Shown here: positions 22,123-32,387 of the stretch, in pieces
Numbering within the stretch: position 1 is the stretch's first letter
Layout: each line of letters starts with the position of its first letter
Notes under the pieces: model-generated
The model's input: only the letters and a program-made list of their open reading frames with translations
Database searches by the model: none
What the model was told of the DNA's origin: nothing
Assembly (NCBI GenBank): GCA_905221605.1
Contig: CAJNDS010001213.1
Location: 690,879 to 754,878 of the forward strand
Origin: Symbiodinium natans
Lineage: Eukaryota > Sar > Dinophyceae > Suessiales > Symbiodiniaceae
DNA length: 64,000 bases
Direction of reading: 5' to 3'
Position numbers and translations under genes: made by a program

Positions 22123-22169
22123 CAAGAATGTCCTTGCGCTGCTCGCGCCACTTCAGGAGTTGGAGCAGG
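22123..22169 (+). CDS. Small exon ending at a GT repeat
   Basis: Reads KNVLALLAPLQELEQ and ends at a GC-type donor that runs straight into the GT tract at 22174. Confidence 0.32.
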
Positions 22170-22171
22170 CG

Positions 22172-22173
<2 letters not shown>

Positions 22174-22225
<52 letters not shown>

Positions 22226-22390
22226 TGGGGGGGTGGGGGTGGGGGTGTGGGTGTGGGTGTGGGTGTGGGTGCGGGTGCGGGTGCGGGTGCGGGTGCGGGT
22301 GCGGGTGCGGGTGCGGGTGCGGGTGCGGGTGTGGGTGCGTGGGTGCGTGCGTGCGTGTGCGTGCGTGCGTGCGCGTGCGTGCCCGGAAGT
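22174..22390. repeat. GT tract grading into GGGTGT and GGGTGC arrays
   Basis: (GT)n at 22174-22220, then G-rich GGGTGT repeats to about 22265, then about eleven GGGTGC hexamers to 22331, then GTGC repeats. All reading frames through it are low complexity. Confidence 0.95.
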
Positions 22391-22600
22391 AAGTGGACGG
22401 GCGAGTCGAAGCGGAAATGCAACTGTGCCAATGATAAGGGGTCGGGTTTCGGGTTTAGGACTTAAGGTTGAGGCAGTGCTTTGCGGAGTTCACGTCCCAA
22501 ACGACCCTAAGCCGAGGGTTCGGATTGTGGTTGAGGAGTTCCAGCAAATTCCACACCCTGAAGTCTCTTGGGAGCTGTCCACAGCGGTCCAGTGTCTCCC

Positions 22601-22741
22601 AGGTCTTGTTTCGCGTCGGCTCGAAGCGGACGGAACGAGAAACGAACGACTACGCAGAGCCTGAAATGGCCTCTGCACCCGAAAGGGCCTACAAAGCCTG
22701 TACTCTGGCCATCTCTGGCCCCTTGGACCCGAACTCCAGCT
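22601..22741 (+). CDS. Exon, unknown protein
   Basis: Between TCTCCCAG and GTAGGT, reading LFRVGSKRTERETNDYAEPE then MASAPERAYKACTLAI. Clean borders and coding-like composition. A second plus frame is open in the left part. Confidence 0.38.
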
Positions 22742-22914
22742 GGTAGGTGAAGACTGTCCCTCTCCGGGTTCTTATCAAACTACATGTACAGACCGTTCTA
22801 ATTAGGGTACACGTAAAGTTTAGGGCGTGCTGTATGGTTTATTGTTGAGTTGAAGGTTGGGGTTTTGGGTTAGGGCTTATGTCTTGTGGTATGGGGCTTA
22901 TAGGATGTCGGTGA

Positions 22915-23013
22915 AAACTCCGCAGCTGCAACACAAAGAGCAACGTGCAGGTTGCAGGACAGCCCGAGAGTGACAGAGCAGTACTTGCCATCTTCCAGCA
23001 GACGCCCGGCTAA
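22915..23013 (+). CDS. Exon-like block
   Basis: Reads ENSAAATQRATCRLQDSPRV and ends at GTTGGG. No family recognised. Confidence 0.3.
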   Translation, partial: KLRSCNTKSNVQVAGQPESDRAVLAIFQQTPG

Positions 23014-23144
23014 GGTTGGGGGCTTGGGGCTTAGGGCGCAGGGTTTGGGGCCTGGGCCCAGGGCTTAGGGGCTTGGGTCTTAGGGCTTTAGCCAGTGTTT
23101 AGGCGGTTAGGGCTTCGGGCTTAGGTCCTTTGGTACTTTAGGGA

Positions 23145-23285
23145 TCTTCAGGGGAGAATGCAGGAGCCCAAAGGAATACCAACATTCTCTCATTGCCGTC
23201 GCCACGCAAGTTCTCATACAACCGGGCCCATGTTAAGCAGGGTTCGTACGGTTTGTCGATAGCTGGTTCTTGCAGCTTCCGCCCT
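23145..23285 (-). CDS. Minus-strand exon
   Basis: Reads LQEPAIDKPYEPCLTWARLY then ENLRGDGNERMLVFLWAP, open over 47 codons. The plus strand is closed in most frames. A second minus block at about 23790-23650 reads NLWLGIESARAPCSFQTL. Confidence 0.36.
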
Positions 23286-23957
23286 GAACACCAACACCCT
23301 AAACCCCCAAATTCAACATGAAGCGTTTCATGCACTTCGGCAAAGCTTAAGTCTTCAAGCCCAAAGTCCTGAGGCCTCTGTAAACCTCCATAGGGTGATT
23401 TTGTTTTTGGGTTTAGGAGCTCTTTTTGTGGCTTGTAATTTGTAAGGGCCTTTATAGGTTTTCTTAGGCCTTCATGGAAACAATTACAGCAGGAAAGCTT
23501 GGATAGTACTGAAGCATGTTCTGGGCCGTTTGGGTTCCATGATGGAAACGCGAGGGCTAGGATCCCTTAGAAACCCCATCGAGCAACTATGGTAACTAAA
23601 AGGCTCTTTTCATTGTTATTCGCTGCGGAAGCCTCCCACCACTGTCCTAGAGTCCTAGAGTGGAACCATCGACCCCAACCCGCCTGCCAGTGTTAATGTT
23701 TGCAGACCGCTTGTGCTGAGGCTTCGAAGGCTGAACGTCACCACAGAGTGTTTGAAAGCTACACGGTGCCCTGGCGCTTTCGATCCCCAGCCATAAATTA
23801 ACCCTAGACTCCCTAGGCCTTTTGACCCTTAAACCCTTAAACCTAGAACCCTGAAAGTCCATTCTGACTTGCCCGCGCAGCCTGACAATATCTTCCCGAC
23901 CACAGCCCTTCCGCATCCAAATCACAGTAGGGGTTAGGGTGCTTAGGATTTGGGGTG

Positions 23958-24205
23958 CAGAATCTACTTGGGGAAAACATCCTCAACTTACACAGGCCAC
24001 TCCAGGTCAGCCCTATAGACAAACCCAAAAACCTCTTCATGGTGTCCTGTCGGGCACGGCCCCAAATCCGAAACCCTGAACCTTCGGTCAGGTTGAGGGT
24101 TCCACTAAACTTGAGAAGCGAACCAGGGTGGCCCTGGAGCTCAATAAGCCTTGCTGGCGGGGCCGCGGTGCATCGGTGGCGGACTCTCGCCGGCCTTCGT
24201 TGCAA
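23958..24205 (+). CDS. Two plus-strand exon-like blocks
   Basis: 23958-24005 follows GGGGTGCAG, reads NLLGENILNLHRPLQ and ends at GTCAGC. 24115-24205 follows ACTTGAG and reads KRTRVALELNKPCWRGRGAS. The right block is GC-rich. The minus strand is open across part of the span. Confidence 0.33.
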
Positions 24206-24491
24206 GGGGTGTCAGGGGGTTGAGAGTCTTTCGAGGGATTTGGAGGTTTGAAAAAGGTTCAGTTCTGCCACTTGTTAAAGAGCCACAGTAGGTCTGAACG
24301 GTATACAGCGCCCAAGGTCTTTAGAGTGTGGGTGGGGGTAGGGGATTTTAGGAGGGTTCATACGGATTGTAGCTTCTTAAAGGGTTTCGGAAGGTGTTGA
24401 AGGTTTGGAGGCTGTAAAGGTTCACAGAAGAGGATTCTGGACGTTCCAGAAAGGGTTCCGAGGTTTGGGAGGCTTCGGGGACCTGAGAGAC

Positions 24492-24926
24492 TTACAGGGC
24501 GTGATGCCCAGACCCGGAAGATCCCTCAAGCTCCTCAAACCCTGAAATTCTCCAGATCCTGCAGATCCCATCCCTTAGCCCTGATAACCCAGCATACGCA
24601 AGCCGGCAAGCCTCCTGTCCCTCCTGTACCTTGTTAAACATCTTGGACCATGTCAGGTCCAGGTGAGTAGTTCCATGAAGCTCAAAACAAGTTGTTCCCT
24701 TCCACAGCCAACTCTGCAAAGTCTGAACCCTGGACTTGAAGGCAACGCGCATGCAATTCAGAGAGAAGGTTTGGGGTTTGGGGTTTTGGGCTTGGGGTTG
24801 ACGGTTGAAGGTATGAGCGAATCCAATCCGGTCTGGAACAACGGGCAGGATGTGCAGCTCGGTTCCTTGAATTAACACCAAGGTGCGCGACGCTGCCACC
24901 GCCCTGATCAGGAGCTGGAGGAGCAT
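24492..24926 (-). CDS. Minus-strand open frame, 144 codons from ATG
   Basis: One of the longest repeat-poor frames in the window. It starts at ATG (MLLQLLIRAVAASRTLVLIQ) and includes FELHGTTHLDLTWSKMFNKV and QEGQEACRLAYAGLSGL. A CCCCAAACC-rich piece at about 24770-24800 lies in frame near codon 45 and may be a small intron rather than coding. No signal sequence beyond the hydrophobic N-terminus, which could be a targeting or signal segment. No family recognised. Confidence 0.42.
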   Translation of the reverse strand: MLLQLLIRAVAASRTLVLIQGTELHILPVVPDRIGFAHTFNRQPQAQNPKPQTFSLNCMRVAFKSRVQTLQSWLWKGTTCFELHGTTHLDLTWSKMFNKVQEGQEACRLAYAGLSGLRDGICRIWRISGFEELEGSSGSGHHAL

Positions 24927-25408
24927 GTACAGGTCGACTGCAGCACATTCTGCAGGGTTTAGGATTTCCGGGTTTCAGTTGTGTGCTCGCGATACGCCGA
25001 ACCCTTAAAGCCCCTAGCACCAAGGGAACTCCCGAAGAGTTGATCATTGTACCCTGGTGCACCCTGAGCCCTCGACTCTAAATTACAAAGAGAGAGAGAG
25101 AGAGAGTTTCGGGAGGGAGTCTAGTTTAGGGCTTGGGGAAAACACCAAGCAACAAGGAACCCTGACCACCAAAGCGGACATCATTGGCGCTGGCTTAGCC
25201 CCAGGTTCCGTGACCTCAAACTGCCCAAGTCCCTATACTTCCCAGTAAATCCCACAATATCCTAGCAACACAAAGTCCCAAAAGGCCTGCTCCCCTAATC
25301 CCCTAAATCCCTAAACCCTAATTAAACCCTAAACCCCTACAGTAATCCCGACACGAAACCCCAAGACCCAAAACTACCCCCCCCCCCCATCCCCCCCGGC
25401 CTGTTCAG

Positions 25409-25498
25409 GGAGGAGCACGGCCAGACCTCCCAGTCCACGGAGGCGGCGCGCTCGCGGCAGCTGCGGCTCCTGGCTGTGGATCTCGAGGCCGTTGCAGG
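25409..25498 (+). CDS. GC-rich exon
   Basis: Reads REEHGQTSQSTEAARSRQLR then LLAVDLEAVA, up to a GGTGCA border. The strong GC-rich third positions and charged helix set it apart from the flanking poly-C (25377-25400) and TTTAGGG-like sequence. No family recognised. Confidence 0.45.
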
Positions 25499-25810
25499 GT
25501 GCATTTGGCCTTCAGGGTGTTGAGGCTTCAGGCTTCAAGGGCCTGACAGTTTCTTGGGCTTGCCAGCAGGACTCTTGTAATTTAGTAATGCACCCAGTGC
25601 CTTTAGGCCGGCTTTAGGGCTTCCCATAGTTTAGGGTGTCAACGGGCCTATGTGGGTGTACAAGGATTCATGGTTGCCTTTTGGGTGTTTCGGGGGCTAC
25701 TAATTCCTGTGGGAAGTCAGAGCCTTTTTGGGATCTGGTGTGTTGTGAACTGAAGGATGTGAGGGGGCTTTAGGGCTCTAGTTTCTTGCCTTTGGTTCTT
25801 AGGGCTTGTA

Positions 25811-26356
25811 GTGGGTTTAGGGTTTCAGTTGTTTATCTTGAGGTTTGCTCAGAGATTTCGGCCATGTGGGGCTGTTAGGGCTTTCAGGTACAAGGACCCT
25901 GGGGTTTTGGAATGCTTTGGGGTTACGCCAGTAGGAATTAAGATGCTTAGCCCCGAAATATCCCGAAATCCTTGTTGTAGATTTCCGAAATTAACCAGGC
26001 TTTGTCAGGAGAATACTTCACGGCACACATGGCTAGGTCTGACCTTTTGGAAGCAGGTTTTGGCCGAAAGCCCTGAACCTTTGGGGTTCAAGGCACGTCG
26101 GGGCTTCAGAGGTTTTGGAAGTTTTGAAGTTCAGGGCTTGGGGACCCTGTTTGTGGGAGTTCAGTTTTTCGGGTTTGGGTTTGGGGCTCTACCGGAACCC
26201 TTGGGATACATGTTTGGTTTCCTTGAGTTTGAGGGTTTAGCGTGTAGGGTTCGGGAGTTGTGGCATAGGGTTCAGGGCTTCGGGCCTGCATTAACGTCAC
26301 TTGGTAGTCTTGTTTGGGCTCAGCGGGGCTCAGATTTGGGGCTAAAAGGGGCTTAG
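25811..26356 (+). CDS. Long plus-strand open segment, 181 codons, mixed nature
   Basis: The left part (25850-26075) reads FRPCGAVRAFRYKDPGVLEC and RFPKLTRLCQENTSRHTWLG and may be coding. The right part is Gly/Phe-rich only because it translates TTTGGGG-like spacer words, so the length overstates the evidence. Confidence 0.25.
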   Translation: MGLGFQLFILRFAQRFRPCGAVRAFRYKDPGVLECFGVTPVGIKMLSPEISRNPCCRFPKLTRLCQENTSRHTWLGLTFWKQVLAESPEPLGFKARRGFRGFGSFEVQGLGTLFVGVQFFGFGFGALPEPLGYMFGFLEFEGLACRVRELWHRVQGFGPALTSLGSLVWAQRGSDLGLKGA

Positions 26357-26447
26357 GGATTTCCAGGTTCAGGGGTTGTATCTTTGCTTGACCCTCTATA
26401 TAAACACAAAACCCTGAAACATAAGCAGTTGGTTTGACGGTCCTCAG

Positions 26448-26542
26448 CTCCAGGACAAAGTCTTCAACCAGTGCCACAAGATGGATCACTACTGTCGCAC
26501 AATCGAGTTGCTGAGCCAGGCGCTGCAAGTTTGCATGTCAAG
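26448..26542 (+). CDS. Exon with clean borders
   Basis: Between GGTCCTCAG and GTTGAG. It reads LQDKVFNQCHKMDHYCRTIE then LLSQALQVCMS, ending in phase 2. Strongly protein-like with a helix at the end. No family recognised. Confidence 0.5.
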
Positions 26543-26665
26543 GTTGAGCACCTTTAAGGCGGGTTATTCATGATTTCCTGAACATCAGCCCTGAAGTGTA
26601 ATCCCTTCTCCCAAGCGCTCTGCCAAAAAGCCTAAACCGCATGCAGATTAAGCCGCGTACCCTAA

Positions 26666-26737
26666 AGCCCGAACTCGTACAGGAGCTTTCTGGCAACCAA
26701 GAAGTTTGCCAAAGCTTCGTCCAAGGCGGATCTCATC
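26666..26737 (-). CDS. Minus-strand block starting ATG
   Basis: Reads MRSALDEALANFLVARKLLY then EFG. The opposite strand reads ELSGNQEVCQSFVQ after CGTACAG, so strand is not certain. Confidence 0.28.
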
Positions 26738-26850
26738 TTTTGGGGACTTGTAGGGTTTAATGTAACGTTTAGGGTTTGGGGGTGGCAAGACTTCGAGCCT
26801 TTCAAGCATCTAACGTTCAGGATTTCGTGTTTAGCGTTTATGATTCTCAG

Positions 26851-26919
26851 CTTCGGCAAGACATCAAATCTTATAGGGCTGACAGGATTCAGGAGCACAA
26901 GCGCGCGAGATGGACCAGC
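26851..26919 (+). CDS. Exon with basic helix
   Basis: After GATTCTCAG: LRQDIKSYRADRIQEHKRAR then WTS, ending at GTATAG. Phase 0 at the acceptor. Confidence 0.42.
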
Positions 26920-27079
26920 GTATAGGCGTTACGGTTCAGGTGTAGGGTTTGGTGGCTCAGAGGCCGTAGACAGAGGCAGTGCCTTCGGGCTTGCGGGCTT
27001 TGAAGGGCTTCGGGATTTTCGGTTTAAGGCTTAAGGTCTGCTTAATTTTGCATACGAGTTTAAGCCCGAAAGCCGTAGA

Positions 27080-27217
27080 CCCCCAAACCCCCAAACCCCC
27101 AAACCCCCAAACCCCCAAACCCCAAAACCCCAAAACCCCAAAACCCCAAAACCCCAAAACCCCAAAACCCCAAAACCCCAAAACCCCAAAACCCCAAAAC
27201 CCCAAAACCCCAAAACC
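27080..27217. repeat. Telomere-type octamer array, CCCCCAAA then CCCCAAAA
   Basis: About five CCCCCAAA units followed without a break by about twelve perfect CCCCAAAA units (TTTTGGGG on the other strand). It is unlike the degenerate TTTAGGG words elsewhere in being uniform. Frames through it are low complexity. Confidence 0.97.
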
Positions 27218-27443
27218 CATGCCGCAACACCCTCAACCCTAAGACCCCAGACCACAAACCCTCGCTTTGGGCCTTGGTTAAAGCTTTTGTGGCCAGTTGT
27301 TAGGGGAGGGGGGACTCATATGCCCAGAGGTACCCTTATTCGCTTTTCCTTAGGGTTTGGTCTAGGGGCTTGGTAAGATACCCAATTAGTTCAAGAAAAC
27401 AACAAGGGGCATCCGGGATTAAGGTTTACCTGGTTCCCCAAAT

Positions 27444-27500
27444 TGCGACTGCGGGCTGCATCCTAGAGAAAGAGTGGTTTGATTGCCTCAACACCTAGAC
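27444..27500 (+). CDS. Short terminal-exon-like block
   Basis: Reads IATAGCILEKEWFDCLNT and ends TAG. Acceptor unclear. Confidence 0.25.
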
Positions 27501-27685
27501 TCTAGATCCGAAACCCCAGACTGTCAAAACGCAGTTTTCTGTATACAGGTAGCATTTGAGAGTATCCCCGGTTGAGAGCGTAGGCAACGAAACCCACGCG
27601 TGGTTGAGGGTTTAGGTTGACTGCTTGGGTCCCGAACGCACCCCCTTTGGAACCGGATCCACTCTACTAACTCCTAACTCCTCAA

Positions 27686-27926
27686 GGACGCACTTCCGGA
27701 CAAGACCTCGTTTCCAAGACCGCCACTTGGCCCTTGTCGCGTGCAAGGGACGTCGACTCATCATAACTGCTGCTGGAACTATCTTGGAAGTTCACGTTTC
27801 AGGAGTAGTCCATCATACTGTTCTAAGCGCTACACTCGGACCGCGACTGCTTTACGTCAGACGTGCATTTGTGATTCTGATATCGCAAGCAAGAAGGCTC
27901 TGTTCTGTCGGCTCTGCACACCCTGA
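27686..27926 (+). CDS. Cys-rich terminal exon
   Basis: After CTCCTCAAG, 79 codons ending TGA. It includes THHNCCWNYLGSSRFRSSPS and TCICDSDIASKKALFCRLCT. The eight Cys, with a final C-x2-C, suggest a zinc-binding or disulfide-rich domain. Another plus frame is open over most of this span, but its peptide is less structured. No family recognised. Confidence 0.38.
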
Positions 27927-28576
27927 GCCACAGTTGAGCCACAGCTCCTCGCTAGAGGCTTAAGTTAAGGCACTTTAGGCTTCAGGGTCTTTGCAAATTA
28001 TTGCTGAACCTCATGCGCGCAAGTGAGTCCAGGAGCAGTCCTGGACTTCTCTTGAAGCTTTCTGGGGGTGGTCTTCTACTGTTTGGGTCTATATGCCGAA
28101 ACTATTACTAAACATCCTCAAATCTTCGAAAGCCACGAGAAAAGGAAACGCAGCCAAGAGGTGGGCCTACCTCTGCGACGGGACGCACAGTCGCAGGTCC
28201 ACATTCTCTAGATTGAGGCCGGCGCAACGCACTCGCACCTGCCGAGGCAGAGCAGTGTGGCTCGCCAGTAGCTCGCCAGGAGCCCGCAACCATAAAACCG
28301 TAAGCCCGAATGCGGAAGACTCGGGACAGGGGAAGTGAGATCGGGGGCTTGGATTTTTCAGCTCCGTCTGCAAGCACGTGCGGCGGCCCGCCCGCAAGGG
28401 ACCGAAGGGCTAGCTGCACATCAGAGGAGACGCAGTTTCTGGTTGTAGGAGCCCCCATAAAAAAGCCCGGACCCTGGACCCCCTAAACTGCCAAATTCAA
28501 CAGCCTTCCAGAACCGTCAAAGCACAACTTCCAACACGTGTTATGAACCCTAAACTTCCGCTAAACCCGACTCCTG

Positions 28577-28836
28577 AGCAAAGTTTGTTCTGGCGGCAGG
28601 GACCGTGCTGTACAGACATCGGACCTGGACTGCGCTGTGCTGGGAAAGACTGCCTGGTTGTGCGGTGTGTAGGCTGTGTATAAGAGGGTTTTACTGGGGC
28701 TCATCAACCTTGTCTGAGTAGCCAGGGCTCAGGGTTTTCTGTGACATAGCGCAGATCATGCGCAGAATGATTTCGAAGGCTTCGGAAAAAGCCGAAGGCA
28801 TTCATGGCCCACCCAATTGCGGTTCAGGACCTGTTT
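28577..28836 (+). CDS. Two plus-strand exon-like blocks
   Basis: 28577-28668 reads FWRQGPCCTDIGPGLRCAGK then DCLVVRC, ending at GTAGGC. 28741-28832 reads CDIAQIMRRMISKASEKAEG and ends TAA. The second has a clear charged helix. Confidence 0.36.
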
Positions 28837-28839
28837 AAC

Positions 28840-28985
28840 GGCTCATGGTAGGTGGAAGCACTTTGTAAGTATCTAAAATGAGGCGATCACCAGCGACAAA
28901 CTGCACTTGCATGTGTAGTTGTAAATAGCGCGGTAAGTACTCCAAGGCTTTACAAGTAATGCTTGTAGTTGTAGGTACCCCACTT
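28840..28985 (-). CDS. Minus-strand exon-like block
   Basis: Reads KALEYLPRYLQLHMQVQFVA then GDRLILDTYKVLPPTMS. The plus strand is closed. A further minus open segment at 29000-29215 has two competing frames. Confidence 0.35.
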
Positions 28986-29279
28986 GTAATCCTAGTTTTA
29001 ACTACCCATGAACCTCCAAGCCCCAAACCTTTTGTATGTGTGTGGTTCGTTTGTGTAGTGTCGAATACTTAATGGGTTGGACGAGGGGGGAGTGAAGGCA
29101 AGCGTTCGTGCGTTGGGCTGTAGTCCCTGGCCACAACCATGGATTTGTGACTGGACCCTGGTTCTTGTTCTTACCATGAGCACTATCCCAGCACGCTTGC
29201 TCGGTCCCAAATGTAGGCATTTAGACCGCGCTTAAGCCACAGCCCTAAATTTGTACCTGTGCCCTAAACCCCTCTAGCA

Positions 29280-29535
29280 GAACTTCGCATGATACATATG
29301 TGGATGCATATGTTCGTATTTCGCTTCATTAAATAATTTTGTGGTCTTACTTACACAGCATTCGTGTATTATATATGCACACATACATATATATACATAT
29401 TTATTTATTTGTGTCTTTCTTTTTTTATAAGTGTACGGATGTATCTTTTACGCTACGTGCTATACATGTACATAGATACTATATGAGTAGGCAAAGTTAA
29501 CATATACATATATATATATATGGATAGATATGCAG
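29280..29535. repeat. AT-rich tract with TATA and TATTTA words
   Basis: No gene seen. The composition drops sharply to AT-rich, with ATATATAC repeats. Similar tracts lie at 46136-46410 and 55385-55465. Confidence 0.85.
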
Positions 29536-29679
29536 AAGCTCAAAGTCCCGAAGAACAGCACTGACTCTACCTACCTTTGAAAAGCCCTTGGCCTAAACTC
29601 GAAAACTTCAACCCTAAACTATCCTCTTCTCCCCAGCTTCTGAACAACAAGATGTCACTTCTAAGGCTTTAATCAGCTG

Positions 29680-29862
29680 ATGTCGCAACGTTTGATGGCA
29701 AGTTCTATATCGATTTTCCTTGGAGGGAACTGCTTTCATCAAACGCTAAGCCGCTATGCCGTCAACCCACATTCTACCGCCCTCAACCCACGGAATGTGT
29801 ATTCACTTCTCGAGGCCTTTGCAAAGATGCGAGTTCGACATCCGATGCTGCTGCTGGGTTGA
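29680..29862 (+). CDS. Exon with FASTK/RAP-like repeat motif
   Basis: Open for 60 codons to a stop at 29860. It includes NPRNVYSLLEAFAKMRVRHP then MLLLG, which fits the FASTK/RAP-like helix pattern (n.y.lleAfA.m). A continuing plus frame (29859-30227) ends with RGRTSVGVQRQKKIEVG. Probably a gene separate from the left-end one, 27 kb away, unless introns are very long. Confidence 0.42.
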   Translation: MSQRLMASSISIFLGGNCFHQTLSRYAVNPHSTALNPRNVYSLLEAFAKMRVRHPMLLLG

Positions 29863-30309
29863 GGAATGTTGAGGAGCTTAGGGTTTCATCGTCTGGAATT
29901 TGGATTACAGTGTTTTTTGGTAAACAGAACTTGGGACGCGGAACCATCAAGTTGTGTGATCGGACTCTAAGTTTAAGGGTCAGGGCCTTCAGGACGTATA
30001 GGGCTGGGGTTTACATGCCGCTATGGGTTGGTGGGTTACTTTATGTGCTAGGTACATTGGCCTTTGTGATAAACCAGCCACAAGCCTGTCAAGTCATCCC
30101 AAAAGACCCGACACATGCAGCTAGAGGTCGAACTTCAGTTGGAGTTCAGAGGCAGAAGAAGATCGAAGTGGGAATAATGTGCATCCAACAACGCCCAGGC
30201 CCACAGCGGGAATCGCATACCAAATAAGGGGAAAACCACCTAAATCTAGTAGAACTAACTAAAGTTACCCAGCTTATAACCCCAGCTCTCTGCAGGGTTC
30301 AGTGTTTTG

Positions 30310-30468
30310 GCTTTTGTTGTAGTTGCCCTTAGTTGCCCTACTACCGAACCAAGTTCAAGCCCAAGGCTTGAGAAAATCTCCGACTATTGGCTGAAGCATC
30401 CGCAGGCGCGGCTTTCAGAGTCTTTGGCTTTTCAGATGCAGCCCTGGCCGAAGATCATACCAACTCTA
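30310..30468 (+). CDS. Exon
   Basis: Reads LEKISDYWLKHPQARLSESL then AFQMQPWPKIIPTL and ends at GTTGCG. Protein-like, with no competing frame of equal length. Confidence 0.4.
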
Positions 30469-30544
30469 GGTTGCGGGCTTAGGGCTAAGGGCTTAGACTT
30501 TACGTAGGTTTTCGGCTGGGGAGGCGGCGCATTAAAAGCATGGA

Positions 30545-30705
30545 CTAAGCCAGCCATGCATGTGCACGTGCCGTGATCATTCGGTCCGTAGATTCACGGT
30601 GCGTCTCGCCTTGTTTGTCGTGAGTGCACCGCATTATCCAGCCCTCCAGGTGATCTCTAAGATGGAGGCAGTTGCTGCGACCCCAGCAGTCGACATTCTC
30701 GACTA
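30545..30705 (-). CDS. Minus-strand terminal exon, 53 codons
   Basis: After CCGTTAG: NVDCWGRSNCLHLRDHLEGW then IMRCTHDKQGETHRES, ending TAG. Clear charged and Cys/His content. No family recognised. Confidence 0.4.
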
Positions 30706-30792
30706 ACGGGTTTGAGATTTGGTGTTCAGGGCTGTATTGAGCCTGTAGCCTTGACTTGTGTCTTTGTAGAGGGTGTGTGAGACAACGATGAC

Positions 30793-31268
30793 TTGGGGAG
30801 GGCTTGCTGGGTATGCTCACTTGAGCTCTGCCAGGAATGCAATCCTATGCAATCCTACAATTGCGGGCCGCCAACTCATGTTCTGTTTAAAGCCAGAGAT
30901 GTTATCGTACGATGGATGGAGGAAATCTTGCCTTGCCCAGCACCCCGCTTCAACATCGTCTTGTGGCGCGTGTGCTTATGAACTGGTCCAGTGACGAATC
31001 CTTGCACCGCCTCGCCTCCTTAGCTCACTTCCTTCTTCGATCCCCTTCCGGGATTCCTTGCGCCTCAAAGATTCGTGGGTTGAAGGCCACAGAACTTCTT
31101 GAGGAACAGAGCCTGCCCGCAAGCTGCTGTCTTCAAATTCGCCCAGAAGCAAGCCAAAACTCTTCGCATGGAACCGCCTGGTCTCAGGATCTTCTTTTTG
31201 CCTCATCTTCGATGGCAAGGCCACGTTTGGTTGGGGCTTCAGGGTTGCATGGAGAGTTGCCTACCTAA
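30793..31268 (+). CDS. Coding-like segment, frames unresolved
   Basis: 30793-30981 reads ACWVCSLELCQECNPMQSYN then C, four Cys in C-x2-C pairs as in small zinc fingers, followed by ARDVIVRWMEEILPCPAP. From 31000 to 31220 two plus frames and one minus frame are all open and protein-like. Presence of coding sequence is likelier than any one frame. Confidence 0.33.
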
Positions 31269-31345
31269 ATTCCTTGTCATCATTATTGTCTATTAACCTT
31301 CTCACAAAGGGAGGCCTCCCAAAGCCCTAAACCCTAAGCCTGGGC

Positions 31346-31451
31346 AGGACGTTGAGAAGTTGCAGGCTAGAGAGCAGGGCTCGGACAGTTGTTTTTTCCC
31401 CGAAGTTGGAAGTTGCTCAGAGTGTGAAACTTCACAGTTTTCTAAGCTGCG
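31346..31451 (-). CDS. Minus-strand exon with GC donor
   Basis: After CCTTTCGCAG: LENCEVSHSEQLPTSGKKQL then SEPCSLACNFSTSCP, ending before GCTTAG. Several Cys. Confidence 0.38.
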
Positions 31452-32146
31452 AAAGGCCATGATAAAGCCAAAGCCTAAACTTGCATCCCCATAGCCTAAA
31501 CCCGAAACTGTAAGCCAAGAGTACAATCCGGGACCCAAGTAGATCATCCTGGCCTGCTTACGATGCTAAGAGTGGTTTTGGCGCTTTGAGCGGGCTTGGT
31601 TGGGCCGCGGTTACGTCGCGAAGGGATGTGTACGGCCTAGGGCCTAGGGCTTAGGCAAGATTATCCTGTCATCAAAGTAACAAGTGCTGAAAAGGGTACA
31701 TCCTAGGTTGTAGGTACATTGTAGGCCTTACGGGTTGAGAGGGTTTGAAGCTTCAGGGTACAGGGCAAGGCCGTTGGTTTTACGTTCTGGCTCTGGGATC
31801 CAGAAATTTAAATGTACCGCACAGGTTCTAGGGTTTTTTGGGAGTTGGCCGGTTTATGGTGTCATATTGCTGGCGATTTTGGTTGTTTGGCTTGCAGCTA
31901 GGTTGTTAACGACTGCCCAGAAACTGTTCATATTGACGATGCTAGAGCCTAAGTTGTCCAGAAGCCCCCCAAAGACAACCCAAACTGTGAACCTTAATCC
32001 CTTTTTCCTCAAACTCCAAAAGCCTAAAGCCCAACACCCTGCGCCTGGCATCCCTTGACCCTGCACCCGAAACCGAGAGCCCCCATACAGCAACGGCGGC
32101 TTTAGGAGGCCTATTGCTGCATGGGGGCCCTAACAGGGCCTAACAG

Positions 32147-32269
32147 CACCTGGAGCCCGAGCCTGTGATCACGCTAAGCGCAGGCTACAATGCGCCAATC
32201 GCGACGTTTTCGCTCTTATGGCCGAGACAGTTTCGAAGAAGAACCGGCAAGGCTCTCAGGAGCCACTAG
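32147..32269 (+). CDS. Exon-like block, two frames open
   Basis: After CCTAACAG one frame reads HLEPEPVITLSAGYNAPIAT to a stop. An ATG-led frame inside it reads MRQSRRFRSYGRDSFEEEPA. Both are plausible. Confidence 0.3.
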   Translation, partial: HLEPEPVITLSAGYNAPIATFSLLWPRQFRRRTGKALRSH

Positions 32270-32387
32270 AAGCTGGGTCTCGGGATGTCTCGGGTTTAGG
32301 GTTCAGGGAGTGCTGTTTGCAGCAGTTTTGGGCTTTCGGGGTGGACTTGACTTAGGGGCTCGGGGCTGAGGACCAGTTTCAAGCAGC

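Noticed and set aside
22128-22664. 178-codon frame with Val/Cys and Val/Arg runs
   Set aside because: Most of it is GT and GGGTGC repeat. Only the ends may be exonic.
26957-27257. Gly/Phe/Trp-rich repeat proteins on the minus strand
   Set aside because: They translate the TTTGGGG octamer array; the repeat is telomere-type DNA, not protein coding.
31735-32058. Plus-strand membrane protein (hydrophobic stretch at 31850-31930)
   Set aside because: The minus strand of the same bases gives a soluble, equally protein-like peptide; neither strand has decisive borders.
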